A stretch of DNA of 64,000 nucleotides. Source: Candidatus Krumholzibacteriia bacterium. GTDB taxonomy: Bacteria; Krumholzibacteriota; Krumholzibacteriia; LZORAL124-64-63. Below the pieces are notes generated by a model. The model ran no database searches. It was not told the origin of the DNA and saw only the letters and a program-made list of their open reading frames with translations. Position 1 is the stretch's first letter. Every line of letters begins with the position of its first letter. The position numbers were made by a program, and so were the translations under genes. Below are positions 56,128-64,000 of the stretch, piece after piece. The stretch lies in assembly GCA_016744705.1 (NCBI GenBank), contig JADGDU010000011.1, forward strand, positions 62,001 to 126,000. Reading direction: 5' to 3'.

Positions 56128-57291
56128 TCAGTCTATTTCCAGAAACAAACCATCACGAATGATGACCTTCTCCAGGGTTGGTCCGCTGAGTTTGACCTCA
56201 CGAACCACGACCTTTGGCTGGGTTTCGGGGATGTACACCCGGTCCAGGTGGATGACGGCGTCGGGACTGGAAAAATCATTGGGTCCCACAGAACCGCCAA
56301 AATGATCACTGCGACCGAAGGCAATGTGCAGACCCAGTTTTTCATCCAAAAGAATGCTTCCCGTGGGTTTCAGATTGAAGTCCCCCAACACCCCCAGACC
56401 CAGTTCGGCCAGATTGGCGTAGGCTGGTTCAGCCTTGATATGCCGGGCTTCTTCGGCGCTGGCTGGGCCTTCCGTGAGCACAGCCACAGCCTTGTTGGCT
56501 TCAATGCGGTAAAGCACGACCTCATCACCAATTTGCACAGGCATGGTTCCCTGGGAAAGGCTGGTGTCTCCGGCGATGTTGCCTTCGTAGGGCACGATGT
56601 AGGCTTCTCCTGAAGGCAGGTTCCCGGCGATGCCGTTTTCTGGGAATAACCCGCCAGAAGCGTGGCCGCCGTTGTGCCGCAGGTCCAAAACCAATTCATG
56701 TTTTTGGTCACCCACTTCGAAGTGGAAGTCCGCTTGGGTGGCCTCGTCGAGCAGACCTTTTAAATACCAGACCCGGCGGTTGATCAACTCATAGTCCAAA
56801 CGCAAGGCGGGAATCATGGATGGCAGAAAGCCAGGCATAGTGGCCGCACGGAAACCGTTGCCCGTGCTTTGGGCTTGCCGGGTCGCCACTTTCAGGGGAG
56901 CGGTGGCCGACAGTTCAGTAGGGGCCATCACCAAAGAATGGGTGGCAAAGAGGTCGGCAAAAGTTTGCTGCGCACCGGTAGGTTCATCCGCATGGTTGAA
57001 GACGGTATCACCATCACCGGAGATCCAGGTGGCAGGCAGGTCTGCGTTGTTGCCGCCAGCATTGCGGAACCAGGCCAATGTCAGGCGCTCCAGGCCGAGG
57101 GCCTGCATTTCCGGTTGCAGGGCCTTAAACCACCCAGCGGCCATGGAGCGTCGGTTTGCCCAGTGGTCATTATCAGCCAAGCGCTCGTCGGGCAGGTCCA
57201 CAATGATGGCCAAGCCGCGGTCCGCTTCCGTAGGTTGGAAGACTCTCTGGACAAGGAGACGGAGATCTTCTGATGTGAGGGTCTGGTTCAT
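56128..57291 (-). CDS. Aminopeptidase M29-like protein
   Basis: The 387-residue protein has features of the M29/AmpS superfamily in its C-terminal half, with GLHIAFGRSDHFGGSVG and DAVIHLDRVYIPE, which hold the likely metal-binding His and Asp. That superfamily includes leucyl aminopeptidases and the dioxygenase NicX. The N-terminal half differs from classical AmpS, so peptidase activity is only a probable assignment. It has no signal peptide. A GGAG lies about 9 bases before the ATG. It stands alone, divergent from the NYN gene. Confidence 0.68.
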   Translation of the reverse strand: MNQTLTSEDLRLLVQRVFQPTEADRGLAIIVDLPDERLADNDHWANRRSMAAGWFKALQPEMQALGLERLTLAWFRNAGGNNADLPATWISGDGDTVFNHADEPTGAQQTFADLFATHSLVMAPTELSATAPLKVATRQAQSTGNGFRAATMPGFLPSMIPALRLDYELINRRVWYLKGLLDEATQADFHFEVGDQKHELVLDLRHNGGHASGGLFPENGIAGNLPSGEAYIVPYEGNIAGDTSLSQGTMPVQIGDEVVLYRIEANKAVAVLTEGPASAEEARHIKAEPAYANLAELGLGVLGDFNLKPTGSILLDEKLGLHIAFGRSDHFGGSVGPNDFSSPDAVIHLDRVYIPETQPKVVVREVKLSGPTLEKVIIRDGLFLEID

Positions 57292-57406
57292 GAGATAGCA
57301 CTCCGGTAAAAGAGGGAAAGATCGCTAGTGTACGTTTACTATTTTATGTTCTATTCTGTCCCGATGCTCGATTTTTTTTCCAGATCCGTTTTCCAAGGAG
57401 GCTTTC

Positions 57407-58597
57407 ATGAGCCACGATCGAGATACGAACATTGCCCTTTTGATTGATTTCGACAATGTCGCTCTAGGGGCCAGAGATGCGCGGCAGCGTTTCGATATAA
57501 ATTTTCTTATGCAGCGTTTGCTGGAAAAAGGGAAAATTCTCGTCAAAAAAGCTTATGCAGATTGGCACTACTACAAAGAATACATGTCGCCTCTGCATGA
57601 GGCGGCCATCGAGTTGATCGAAATTCCCATGCCCCGCATTAGCGGTAAAAACAGCGCCGATATCAAGCTGGTGGTGGATGCCATGGAGCTATGCTATTCC
57701 AAAGATCATATCGATACTTTTGTCATCGTTTCCGGCGACTCAGATTTTTCGCCGCTGGTGTCGAAATTGCGGGAAAATAATAAGCGAGTCATTGGTGTGG
57801 GTGTGAAAAACTCCAGCAGTCACTTGCTGATCAACAATTGCGACGAGTTTATTTTTTATGACAACATTTATCAGGATGCGGTGGGGCAGCCCAAAAGGGC
57901 GGTGGGCAATGTGCCTGCAGATAAGCGGGAGATGTTCGAGTTTTTGGTCAGCACCGTACAGAGCTTATTGCAGGAAAGCCGGGGCGTGCTGTATTCCTCC
58001 CTGATCAAAGATACCATGACCCGCAAGATGCCCGATTTCAGCGAACGCAATTATGGCTACTCCACCTTTGGGGATCTTTTGGATGAGTCCCGACTCCTGG
58101 GTTTGTTGGTGGTGCAGCGCGATGCCCAAGCCGGCGGGACCTGGGTTGTGCAGGGATTGGGTGATGGTAAACCTTTGGAAAATGAAGAACCAAAGGCTAA
58201 TCGGCCCTCTTCCCGCCGTAGAAGAGGTTCGCGGGGGCGCGGACGATCTTCATCTGCTGAGACAGAAGAGAAAAGTGAAGATGGGGCTTCTGCTCCAGAC
58301 GTGCCTGTGGTTCAGGTGGAAGAAGTGGTGGAGCAGCCGGTTCCCGAGGTCACTCGGAAAAAGGTGAGCAAAAAGGTTGCCAGTAAAAAGACTGCCAAGA
58401 AAACTACTGTGAGTAAAAAGGTGCCTGCTAAAAAGGTGACTAAGAAGACTGTGAAAAAGACGGTTACTAAGAAAGCACCAACCAAGAAAACTACGACAAA
58501 GAAAGCTGTGACTAAGAAGGCACCGGTCAAAAAAACTTTGGCGAAAAAGGCTGTCACGAAAAAAATTACCACCAGAAAAAAAGTAACGCGGAATTAA
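57407..58597 (+). CDS. NYN-domain (LabA/PIN-like) protein with LOTUS-like domain and histone-H1-like tail
   Basis: The 396-residue protein has an NYN ribonuclease-like domain (1-155) with acidic residues Asp14 and Asp16 (LLIDFDNVA), Asp85 (KNSADIKLVVDAME) and Asp111/Asp113 (VSGDSDFSPLV). A winged-helix LOTUS/OST-HTH-like domain follows (about 172-250; GVLYSSLIKDTMTRKMPDF). Next comes an RRRRGSRGRGRS stretch and a long Lys/Thr/Ala/Pro tail (about 335-396) of KKAPTKK-type repeats, as in histone H1-like bacterial proteins. NYN-LOTUS proteins are thought to act on RNA; the tail should bind nucleic acid strongly. AAGGAGG lies 6 bases before the ATG. Confidence 0.9.
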   Translation: MSHDRDTNIALLIDFDNVALGARDARQRFDINFLMQRLLEKGKILVKKAYADWHYYKEYMSPLHEAAIELIEIPMPRISGKNSADIKLVVDAMELCYSKDHIDTFVIVSGDSDFSPLVSKLRENNKRVIGVGVKNSSSHLLINNCDEFIFYDNIYQDAVGQPKRAVGNVPADKREMFEFLVSTVQSLLQESRGVLYSSLIKDTMTRKMPDFSERNYGYSTFGDLLDESRLLGLLVVQRDAQAGGTWVVQGLGDGKPLENEEPKANRPSSRRRRGSRGRGRSSSAETEEKSEDGASAPDVPVVQVEEVVEQPVPEVTRKKVSKKVASKKTAKKTTVSKKVPAKKVTKKTVKKTVTKKAPTKKTTTKKAVTKKAPVKKTLAKKAVTKKITTRKKVTRN

Positions 58598-58629
58598 TTG
58601 GTTGTGCCTTTGAAATTGTGTCTGCCTCC

Positions 58630-58666
58630 AACCCGCTTTGCCGCCGCTAGGCAAAGCGGGTTTTTT
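58630..58666. terminator. Intrinsic terminator of the NYN gene
   Basis: CCCGCTTTGCC (58632-58642) pairs with GGCAAAGCGGG (58650-58660), with AA/TT extending the stem, and is followed by six T (58661-58666). The stop codon of the minus-strand transposase gene overlaps the T-run. Confidence 0.9.
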
Positions 58667-59800
58667 AATATGCGTGGCTCAATTCATGGTGCCGTTCACA
58701 TTCAAGGCCTCTCGTACTAACGGTGCCGTCATAATATTCTGCCCAACGAGGAGGCAATTCAATCTGAGTCCGGAACAACCTCTTCTCCAATAACTCCTCA
58801 ATCTCCAGTGGTGCTTCCATCATTCCTCGAGCCATCGCCGGAGTGGGGCTTGCTCGCTTCTTTTCACGCCGACCTTTCATGAAATTCCGCCACACCAACA
58901 GGATGGCTAACCGGGAAGCGCTGGCCTGTCTCCGTTTCGACCAGGCAATCGTTTCTCTCTTATGATTCGCATTGCTATGACGGATTAGAAGATCCAACAA
59001 ATTCACCTCCCAAAGTGAATTTCTGCTATCACGTTGATTGCACCCGGGGGTGATACGATGATCAATAGAAATCTTTAATCGCTTTATTGACCGCCGGTAA
59101 GCCGGGTGATCATCGCTGTGAACCAGAGCTGCCTGTTGTTCACCCAATGTCACTTCCAACAACTCTTTGATATCATTTTCAATGGCTTTGGGGTCCGGCC
59201 GCCCCTGTAGTAACTCTAGCTCCTTTCGCCTCCGCTTTTGCGGTGCTGTCATCCGGCCTTTACGTCGCAGTTCACTATCGGTGAAGTAGACAAAGAAATC
59301 GGTTTCCTTTTCAACGGCGACGTGATGGTGGATAGGGTGGTATTGGCTCAATTCAAATGACTCGAAGCCATCGACGACAACAATTTTTACTGGTTGGGTA
59401 TTTCTCATTTGCTCTTGATGGAAGAGAAAGGAATGCCTCCCCAACCTGGCGATGTGCCGGTTAATTGTTTCGGGAGCGACTTTGAGATCCCGGGCAATTT
59501 GGCGATTTGCCATACCACCGACCGTTTTCATGATGATCTTTTCATCCAGGTCTGGGCGCTTTTGCCAGTAGTTTTGTGAGAAAGTCTGAGTGCTGAAGCT
59601 TCTTTTGCAGGCCTTACATAGAAACCGCTGTACACAGTGAGGCGGATTCTGTCTACGGTAGTAGCCAATTAACTTTAGGGGTCCATGATTCGGGTATTTT
59701 TTTTATAGTATTCATCTCTGGTCTGAGGCAAAGCACAGACCAGACACAAATTCAGAGGCACAACCTTTTTGATAAAGAATTCCCTCAAGGTGACGACCAT
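58665..59800 (-). CDS. IS1-like DDE transposase, split across two frames at an A8 run
   Basis: Residues encoded by 58665-59531 are a DDE transposase: a helix-turn-helix (ANRQIARDLKVAPETINRH), VVDGFESFELSQY with the first catalytic Asp and VHSDDHPAY with the second. Upstream in the same frame the zinc-ribbon half CVQRFLCKACKRSFS continues to about 59700. The frame there runs into a stop, but the other half, LNLCLVCALPQTRDEYYKK, is in the neighbouring frame from an ATG at 59800. The two join by a -1 shift on eight A (59697-59704 on the plus strand). This is either programmed frameshifting or an inactivating indel. No terminal inverted repeats were found. Confidence 0.72.
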
Positions 59801-59886
59801 TATAGCAGGAGACGACTGCATTCTAAAAAATGAGCGGGGATTCACAACCAGAATGCACCAAAATAACTCATAATGGGAGAGACCTG

Positions 59887-60273
59887 ATGTCCACCGAAAC
59901 GACAACTGTTGAAAGCATTCTGAATTTATCTGAAGCCATGACCAATCTGGATGGTGATGCGGAATTGCTGGAAGAGATCCTGGATATCTTTATGGAAACA
60001 GCCGAAGACCAGCTAACCAGTATTCAGAACAGCATTGAAGAAAAGGACACAAAGCAAGTGGCGGTGCAGGCTCACGGCATGAAGGGCGGCGCGTCAAACT
60101 TTTGCGCTAAAAAATTCGTGCGTTCGGCCCTGCGATTGGAAACCAAAGCCAAAGACGGAGACTTGGATGGTGCTGAGGAATTGTTGGATGGTATGCGGGC
60201 GGCTTTTTCTGATTTGAAAGAAGTCTCTGTGGTCATCAACTGGGACGAAGTTGCCAGAAACTGGGAAGAGTGA
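59887..60273 (+). CDS. Orphan HPt (histidine phosphotransfer) protein
   Basis: The 128-residue helical protein has the HPt motif with His63 in QAHGMKGGASNF and an EILDIFMETAEDQL helix before it. It relays phosphoryl groups between hybrid kinases and response regulators. No kinase or receiver gene is adjacent. ATG 59887 follows GGGAGAG by about 5 bases; the open frame continues upstream to 59830 but has no ribosome site there. A strong terminator follows. Confidence 0.92.
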   Translation: MSTETTTVESILNLSEAMTNLDGDAELLEEILDIFMETAEDQLTSIQNSIEEKDTKQVAVQAHGMKGGASNFCAKKFVRSALRLETKAKDGDLDGAEELLDGMRAAFSDLKEVSVVINWDEVARNWEE

Positions 60274-60303
60274 TTCAGAATATATTCTGAACCCGAAAAT
60301 ATT

Positions 60304-60338
60304 AACGGCCGGCCACTGAATGTGGCCGGCCGTTTTTT
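60304..60338 (+). terminator. Intrinsic terminator after the HPt gene
   Basis: ACGGCCGGCCAC (60305-60316) pairs with GTGGCCGGCCGT (60322-60333) around TGAAT, followed by six T (60333-60338). Confidence 0.93.
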
Positions 60339-60374
60339 GAGGGAATCGATCGACCCCTCACCTCCACCATAGGC

Positions 60375-61496
60375 TCAGCGGTTCCGATGACCGTCAGCTT
60401 CAGGCTCAACGATTTCGGCGGTGGTAGGTTCTTCAGTTTCCATGCTCAGGATCATCTGGCCGGCGACGGCGACTTCCATGTCTTCCGCCTCCGGCGCAAT
60501 AGCTACGATTTCTTCGACAGTGAAGCTGGCAGCAAGGGCGGCCAAGTCCACGGGCACGATGCCATCTTCTTCAACCATATCAACCAGGCGGGCCATGCTG
60601 ATTTCGGCTTTTTCATAATCGGCATCGGTAGTGAGGGCTTGGGCGAATGCTTCGCCGGCAGCGGTGTATTGGCCGGTGCGTTCCAGGGCTACGCCCAGGT
60701 TGTTCTGGATGCAGGCCACGTCAGCTTTCAGGGCGGCGGCTTTAGCAAGGGGAGCCACTGCGTCGGCAAAACGTTCCTGTTCGATGCGGATCAAGCCAAG
60801 GTTGTTCAGGGCCCAGGCATCATCCTGTTGGGTGCGCAAGACTACTTCATAAGTGGCGGCAGCTTCTGACAGGAGGCCACTGTTGTGTTGGATGCGTCCC
60901 AAAACACGGCGGGCACTGTTGTTCTCTGGGTTCACGGCCAGGGCAATCTCAACCTGTTCTTTGGCTTCGTCACTGCGACCCAGTTCAATGAGCACACGGC
61001 CGTAGTTGATGAGGCTTTTCTGATGGTCGGGTTTCAGATCCAAGGCGGCCAGGAAGCTTTCTTCGGCTACATCGGCTTCGCCGGCTTTCCATTGGGCAAG
61101 ACCCAGCATGTAGTATCCCCAGGCGTTTTCAGCATGCTCGTCGGTGTATTGGTCGAAGAGATCTGAGGCCAAGGCGAAATCACCGTCGAAGTACGCCTGT
61201 TCAGCCATGGCGTAGGTCACGACGCGAGGCTCAGGAGCGGGTTGGCTGATTTCAATTTCAGCGATTTCGGATTCCACTATTACCGTTTCGGCTGCGGGTT
61301 CTTCAGTGAAGGTCACTTCAATTTCCGTGTCCAATTCTTCAATGATGCTTTCGGGGGCTACGGCCAGGGGGGCAGCGGGGTCCTGGTCCGAAAAATGAAC
61401 ACCTAAAAATACGGTGAGTCCGAGAACGAGAGTGAAGAGGATTCCGGCTTCGGCGATTTTCATTTTCTTTTCCTGAGAGGTGTTTTGCTTCTTCAT
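60375..61496 (-). CDS. Membrane-anchored TPR protein
   Basis: The 373-residue protein has one N-terminal membrane helix (about 12-33), then an acidic, Glu/Val/Pro-rich linker (40-95). About five tetratricopeptide repeats follow (97-300), for example LGLAQWKAGEADVAEESFLAAL, INYGRVLIELGRSDEAKEQ and NNLGVALERTGQYTAAGEAF. It is a protein-interaction scaffold, probably periplasmic; the partner is unknown. AAAGGA lies about 7 bases before the ATG. It has no operon partner. Confidence 0.88.
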   Translation of the reverse strand: MKKQNTSQEKKMKIAEAGILFTLVLGLTVFLGVHFSDQDPAAPLAVAPESIIEELDTEIEVTFTEEPAAETVIVESEIAEIEISQPAPEPRVVTYAMAEQAYFDGDFALASDLFDQYTDEHAENAWGYYMLGLAQWKAGEADVAEESFLAALDLKPDHQKSLINYGRVLIELGRSDEAKEQVEIALAVNPENNSARRVLGRIQHNSGLLSEAAATYEVVLRTQQDDAWALNNLGLIRIEQERFADAVAPLAKAAALKADVACIQNNLGVALERTGQYTAAGEAFAQALTTDADYEKAEISMARLVDMVEEDGIVPVDLAALAASFTVEEIVAIAPEAEDMEVAVAGQMILSMETEEPTTAEIVEPEADGHRNR

Positions 61497-61654
61497 GGCA
61501 TTTTCCTTTGATCGAGTGAGTGTTGTCGGCGATACACTCCCTTAGTTGCAAGGAAAATTCCGGGTGCCAATTAAAATGGAAAATATGTAAATCGAATAAA
61601 CACAATGTGTTTTGATGGGTGTGTGCTTGGTTGGGAAAGGCATTGTGTCTTTTT

Positions 61655-61669
61655 GGACACGCGGTGTCC
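61655..61669. promoter_or_regulatory. 15-bp inverted repeat GGACAC-GCG-GTGTCC
   Basis: This is a perfect 6-3-6 inverted repeat in the promoter-side gap of the TPR gene. GTGTC lies five bases to the left (61645-61649) and GAACAC to the right (about 61679-61684), giving four half-site-like copies. It suits a dimeric regulator; none is identified. Confidence 0.35.
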
Positions 61670-61685
61670 GTGGCGTTTTGAACAC

Positions 61686-61726
61686 AAAAAAAATCCCCCT
61701 GGCCATATAAGAGGGCCAGGGGGATT
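61686..61726 (-). terminator. Intrinsic terminator of the S49 peptidase gene
   Basis: On the minus strand, AATCCCCCTGGCC (complement of 61714-61726) pairs with GGCCAGGGGGATT (complement of 61692-61704). It is followed by a run of eight T (complement of 61686-61693). It lies 13 bases after the stop at 61740. Confidence 0.93.
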
Positions 61727-61739
61727 GGTTACTGGATTT

Positions 61740-64000
61740 TTAATTCAACTGGCGCCATCCATCAGGCAATAGATCGGGGGCCACCATCATCACCGGTTGG
61801 CCGGACGCTTCATTGATGTGGCGCAGGTATTGGGCATCCAGCATGTCCAGTCCCAGAGGCAGCTCAATGGTGGGAGCGTCGGGCATGGCTTGCGGATCGG
61901 TCATCAGGCTGCGCATCACGAAGGCGTTGACGCGATCGCCGATGCCAAAGACGGAAGGCAGGCCGGGCATCATGCTGGGCATTTTAAACATGGGCCGTGG
62001 CGGGTATTCCACCACATCAACATTGCGCCAATCCTGAACTCCGGATTGGAGACGCGCTAGGTCGATGGCATCGCTCAAACTGCCAAAGCTATCACACAGT
62101 CCGTGCTCGATGGCGTCGCCACCCATCCATACGCGGCCCTGAGCCACTTCGCCTACTGCTTCTTCGGTCAGGCCGCGGCCAGTGGCCACTGCTGCGACAA
62201 AATCTACATACATATTTCGGATGGTGGTTTCGGTTCGTGCCAGTTCCATTTCGTTTTTGGGTCGGCGGGGGATGCCGCCCAGGAAAGGAAAGCTTACATT
62301 ACTGAAGAGGTCGGCGTGGGCACCTCGGGAAACGCTCTCGCTGGTCAGACCGGCTTTGGCGGCAAGGCCATCGTCGTACAACCAGCCGCTGATCACACCG
62401 ATGGAGCCGGTGATGGTCAGAGGCGTGGTCAGAATTTGGCTGCCTTCCATACTGATCCAATAACCACCACTGGCAGCCACATCCCCCTGGCTGACGATGA
62501 CCGGTTTGCCGGCCTTTTTTAATTGGATGACTGCGTCGGTGATAAGGTCGCTGGGCAGAGGGTCGCCACCGGGAGAATCGGCTCGCAGAACAACCGCTGC
62601 GACCTGGGGATCATTGACCAGGCTGCGCAGATAGGCGCTGGTGGTGCGGCCCTTGATGCCGGTGTCCATGGCGCATTCGCCCACGGCATAGACCACGGGA
62701 ATTTTCAGATTGGGGCCCCATTGGTCGTCATAGTAGGGGCGAGGTGCCCTGGCCAAAAGGGTAGGAGCAAAAGAAGCCTGCCGCTCGGATTCCAGCCACT
62801 GGCCAAGCTGATCCCAGCGGGCGCTGGCGTCGATGAGGCCAGCGGCCATGGCATCCTTGGTGGTCAGCTCTCCCAGTTCATCAATGATGCCGTCCATGTG
62901 ATCTGAGGTCAGGTTACGAGATTGGGCCATGCCATCCCGCAGGGTTTCGTAAATGACGTCGACGATGCGTTGGCGCTGCTCGCGATCAGCCTCGCTCATG
63001 TTGTCCCGGGAGAGGGTTTCCACGGCGCTTTTGTATTTGAAATAGCGGTGGGCCTGGAAGCCAATGCCCAGTTTTTCCAAGGTGCCCTTGAGATAGCTGC
63101 GGGATAGAACCATTCCCGGCATGTGCAGGCCACCCAGAGGGTCCATGGTTACGCGGTCAGCTGATGATGCGAGGTAGTACAAACCGGAGCCGGCGCGATC
63201 CAGATGGATGATCACTTCCTTGCCGCTGGCCTTGAGCTCATCAATCTTCTGGCGGAATTCCCACAACAGAGAAGAGCGCACTTTCAGGCCGGCCATGTTA
63301 ATGGCCACGCCGTTGATTTGCTCATTATCCCGGACCTGCTCCAGCACTCGTAAGAGGTCCAGCCAAGCCACGTGGGTATCGTCGAAGTATTTGAATTTCT
63401 GGTAGGTGATGACCTTGTTTTCCAGGTTGATGGGATAGTATTGGGTCCGTTTGCCGAAGAGAGGGGCCTTGTTGTTTATGGGCAATCCGGGAAAGGGTGG
63501 ATTGGTGCGGATCAGATAGCTGGTGCTGGCGTGGTCGTCATTTTGGTCAAAACGAGGCATGCCCGTCACGTTCAGGCTTTTGAGAGTCAGGCCAATGGTG
63601 GCGGAATATTCCATCTCGTCGGTGCCCAGTTGTTGGCGTGCTTTTAAGCCCAGATGCAGGCCGCTGACGGGACGCACTTCAAAGCCTGCTCCCCAGTAGC
63701 CATCCTGGAAAAAGGCCTGGTCGTCATTGGCTGTGTAGTCTCCAAATACAGTGAACCAGGGGCGGCCAAAGGGGCGAATGCCCAGGTCGAAAACATACTG
63801 CGCTGCTCCAGACTCCAGGCTCCAGACGGCAGATGAGCCGAAGGTTGCATAGGGGTTGCTTCGGGAGATGAAACCGGCGGAGAGAGCCTGCTCACGGGGA
63901 GTGCGTTGGGTTTCGCCGTTGGCCCAGCGGTAACCCATGCCAAAAGTTCCAGCGCGAGTGCCTCGGGAAAATCCCAACAGGTAGTCGTAAATTTTGTAGT
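61740..64000 (-). CDS. sppA: S49 signal peptide peptidase SppA-like protein with N-terminal beta-barrel-like region, partial
   Basis: The gene is cut by the right edge of the window. The frame stays open to base 64000, reading YKIYDYLLGFSRG before the first listed start. The visible first 150 residues are Gly/Tyr/Phe-rich alternating strands (GMGYRWANGETQRT, WFTVFGDYTAND, YWGAGFEVRPVSGLHLG) like an outer-membrane barrel. Two S49 domains of the 67K SppA type follow. The Lys of the catalytic pair is in FKYKSAVETLS, and the nucleophile Ser in GDVAASGGYWIS. SppA normally degrades cleaved signal peptides in the inner membrane; fusion to a barrel-like region suggests a different location or substrate. 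Confidence 0.85.
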   Translation of the reverse strand, partial: YKIYDYLLGFSRGTRAGTFGMGYRWANGETQRTPREQALSAGFISRSNPYATFGSSAVWSLESGAAQYVFDLGIRPFGRPWFTVFGDYTANDDQAFFQDGYWGAGFEVRPVSGLHLGLKARQQLGTDEMEYSATIGLTLKSLNVTGMPRFDQNDDHASTSYLIRTNPPFPGLPINNKAPLFGKRTQYYPINLENKVITYQKFKYFDDTHVAWLDLLRVLEQVRDNEQINGVAINMAGLKVRSSLLWEFRQKIDELKASGKEVIIHLDRAGSGLYYLASSADRVTMDPLGGLHMPGMVLSRSYLKGTLEKLGIGFQAHRYFKYKSAVETLSRDNMSEADREQRQRIVDVIYETLRDGMAQSRNLTSDHMDGIIDELGELTTKDAMAAGLIDASARWDQLGQWLESERQASFAPTLLARAPRPYYDDQWGPNLKIPVVYAVGECAMDTGIKGRTTSAYLRSLVNDPQVAAVVLRADSPGGDPLPSDLITDAVIQLKKAGKPVIVSQGDVAASGGYWISMEGSQILTTPLTITGSIGVISGWLYDDGLAAKAGLTSESVSRGAHADLFSNVSFPFLGGIPRRPKNEMELARTETTIRNMYVDFVAAVATGRGLTEEAVGEVAQGRVWMGGDAIEHGLCDSFGSLSDAIDLARLQSGVQDWRNVDVVEYPPRPMFKMPSMMPGLPSVFGIGDRVNAFVMRSLMTDPQAMPDAPTIELPLGLDMLDAQYLRHINEASGQPVMMVAPDLLPDGWRQLN

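Noticed and set aside
58665..59905. Terminal inverted repeats and target duplication of an insertion sequence
   Set aside because: The left end of the transposase gene overlaps the terminator of the NYN gene, and no matching repeat lies to the right, so element ends could not be defined.
61510..61620. Sigma-54-like TTGGCAC and TTGC elements upstream of the TPR gene (minus strand)
   Set aside because: The spacing between the GG and GC elements is about 12 bases instead of the required short fixed gap.

Overview
The window reads as chromosomal DNA of a Gram-negative, respiring bacterium, most likely from the FCB side of the tree (Krumholzibacteriota/Eisenbacteria-like). This placement is an inference. 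It rests on the secreted BNR-repeat protein with a FlgD-like C-terminal sorting domain, the alternative complex III operon, a Sec-exported (clade II) nitrous oxide reductase and many lipoproteins. No rRNA, tRNA, CRISPR array or phage region was seen. One transposase-like gene (58665-59800) is the only mobile-element sign.

Layout. 1-6249: secreted BNR protein, CBS-domain protein, an unknown acidic protein and a DUF255 thioredoxin-domain lipoprotein. 6250-17275: an operon encoding alternative complex III (actA-actF), a small one-helix protein, and homologues of cytochrome c oxidase subunits II and I, closed by a strong intrinsic terminator. 17276-28056: a nos cluster (nosZ, two dihaem cytochromes c, nosB-like, nosD, nosG, nosH, nosF, nosL, nosY). 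28047-32586: a minus-strand group running from a C69 dipeptidase through an unknown secreted protein to a second nosD. 32698-41105: small lipoprotein and membrane protein, an OmpR/histidine kinase pair with a TatD-type hydrolase, HflK/HflC, an M20 amidohydrolase and a NarL-type regulator. 41232-46733: 2-oxoacid dehydrogenase operon (E1 alpha, E1 beta, E2, E3) ending in a lipoate-protein ligase. 47018-64000: ferritin, FMN-binding protein, phosphomannomutase, a transglutaminase-like lipoprotein, a two-component pair, radical SAM protein, M29-like peptidase, NYN ribonuclease-like protein with a histone-H1-like tail, transposase, orphan HPt protein, TPR protein and an S49 peptidase that runs off the right edge.

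How it works together. Quinol would be oxidised by alternative complex III and by NosG/NosH. Electrons would pass through c-type cytochromes to NosZ, which reduces N2O to N2. NosD, NosF, NosY and NosL would mature the copper site of NosZ.

The most unusual part is the oxidase-like pair directly after complex III. The subunit I homologue keeps the three haem-ligand histidines but has lost two of the three CuB histidines, the HPEVY glutamate and the K-channel lysine. The subunit II homologue has lost both CuA cysteines, a CuA histidine and the CuA glutamate, yet keeps a fused haem c domain. Both genes are intact. The module therefore looks like a copper-free, haem-only relative of cytochrome oxidase, coupled to complex III and sitting immediately upstream of nosZ. 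I infer a repurposed electron-transfer or energy-coupling complex rather than an oxygen reductase.
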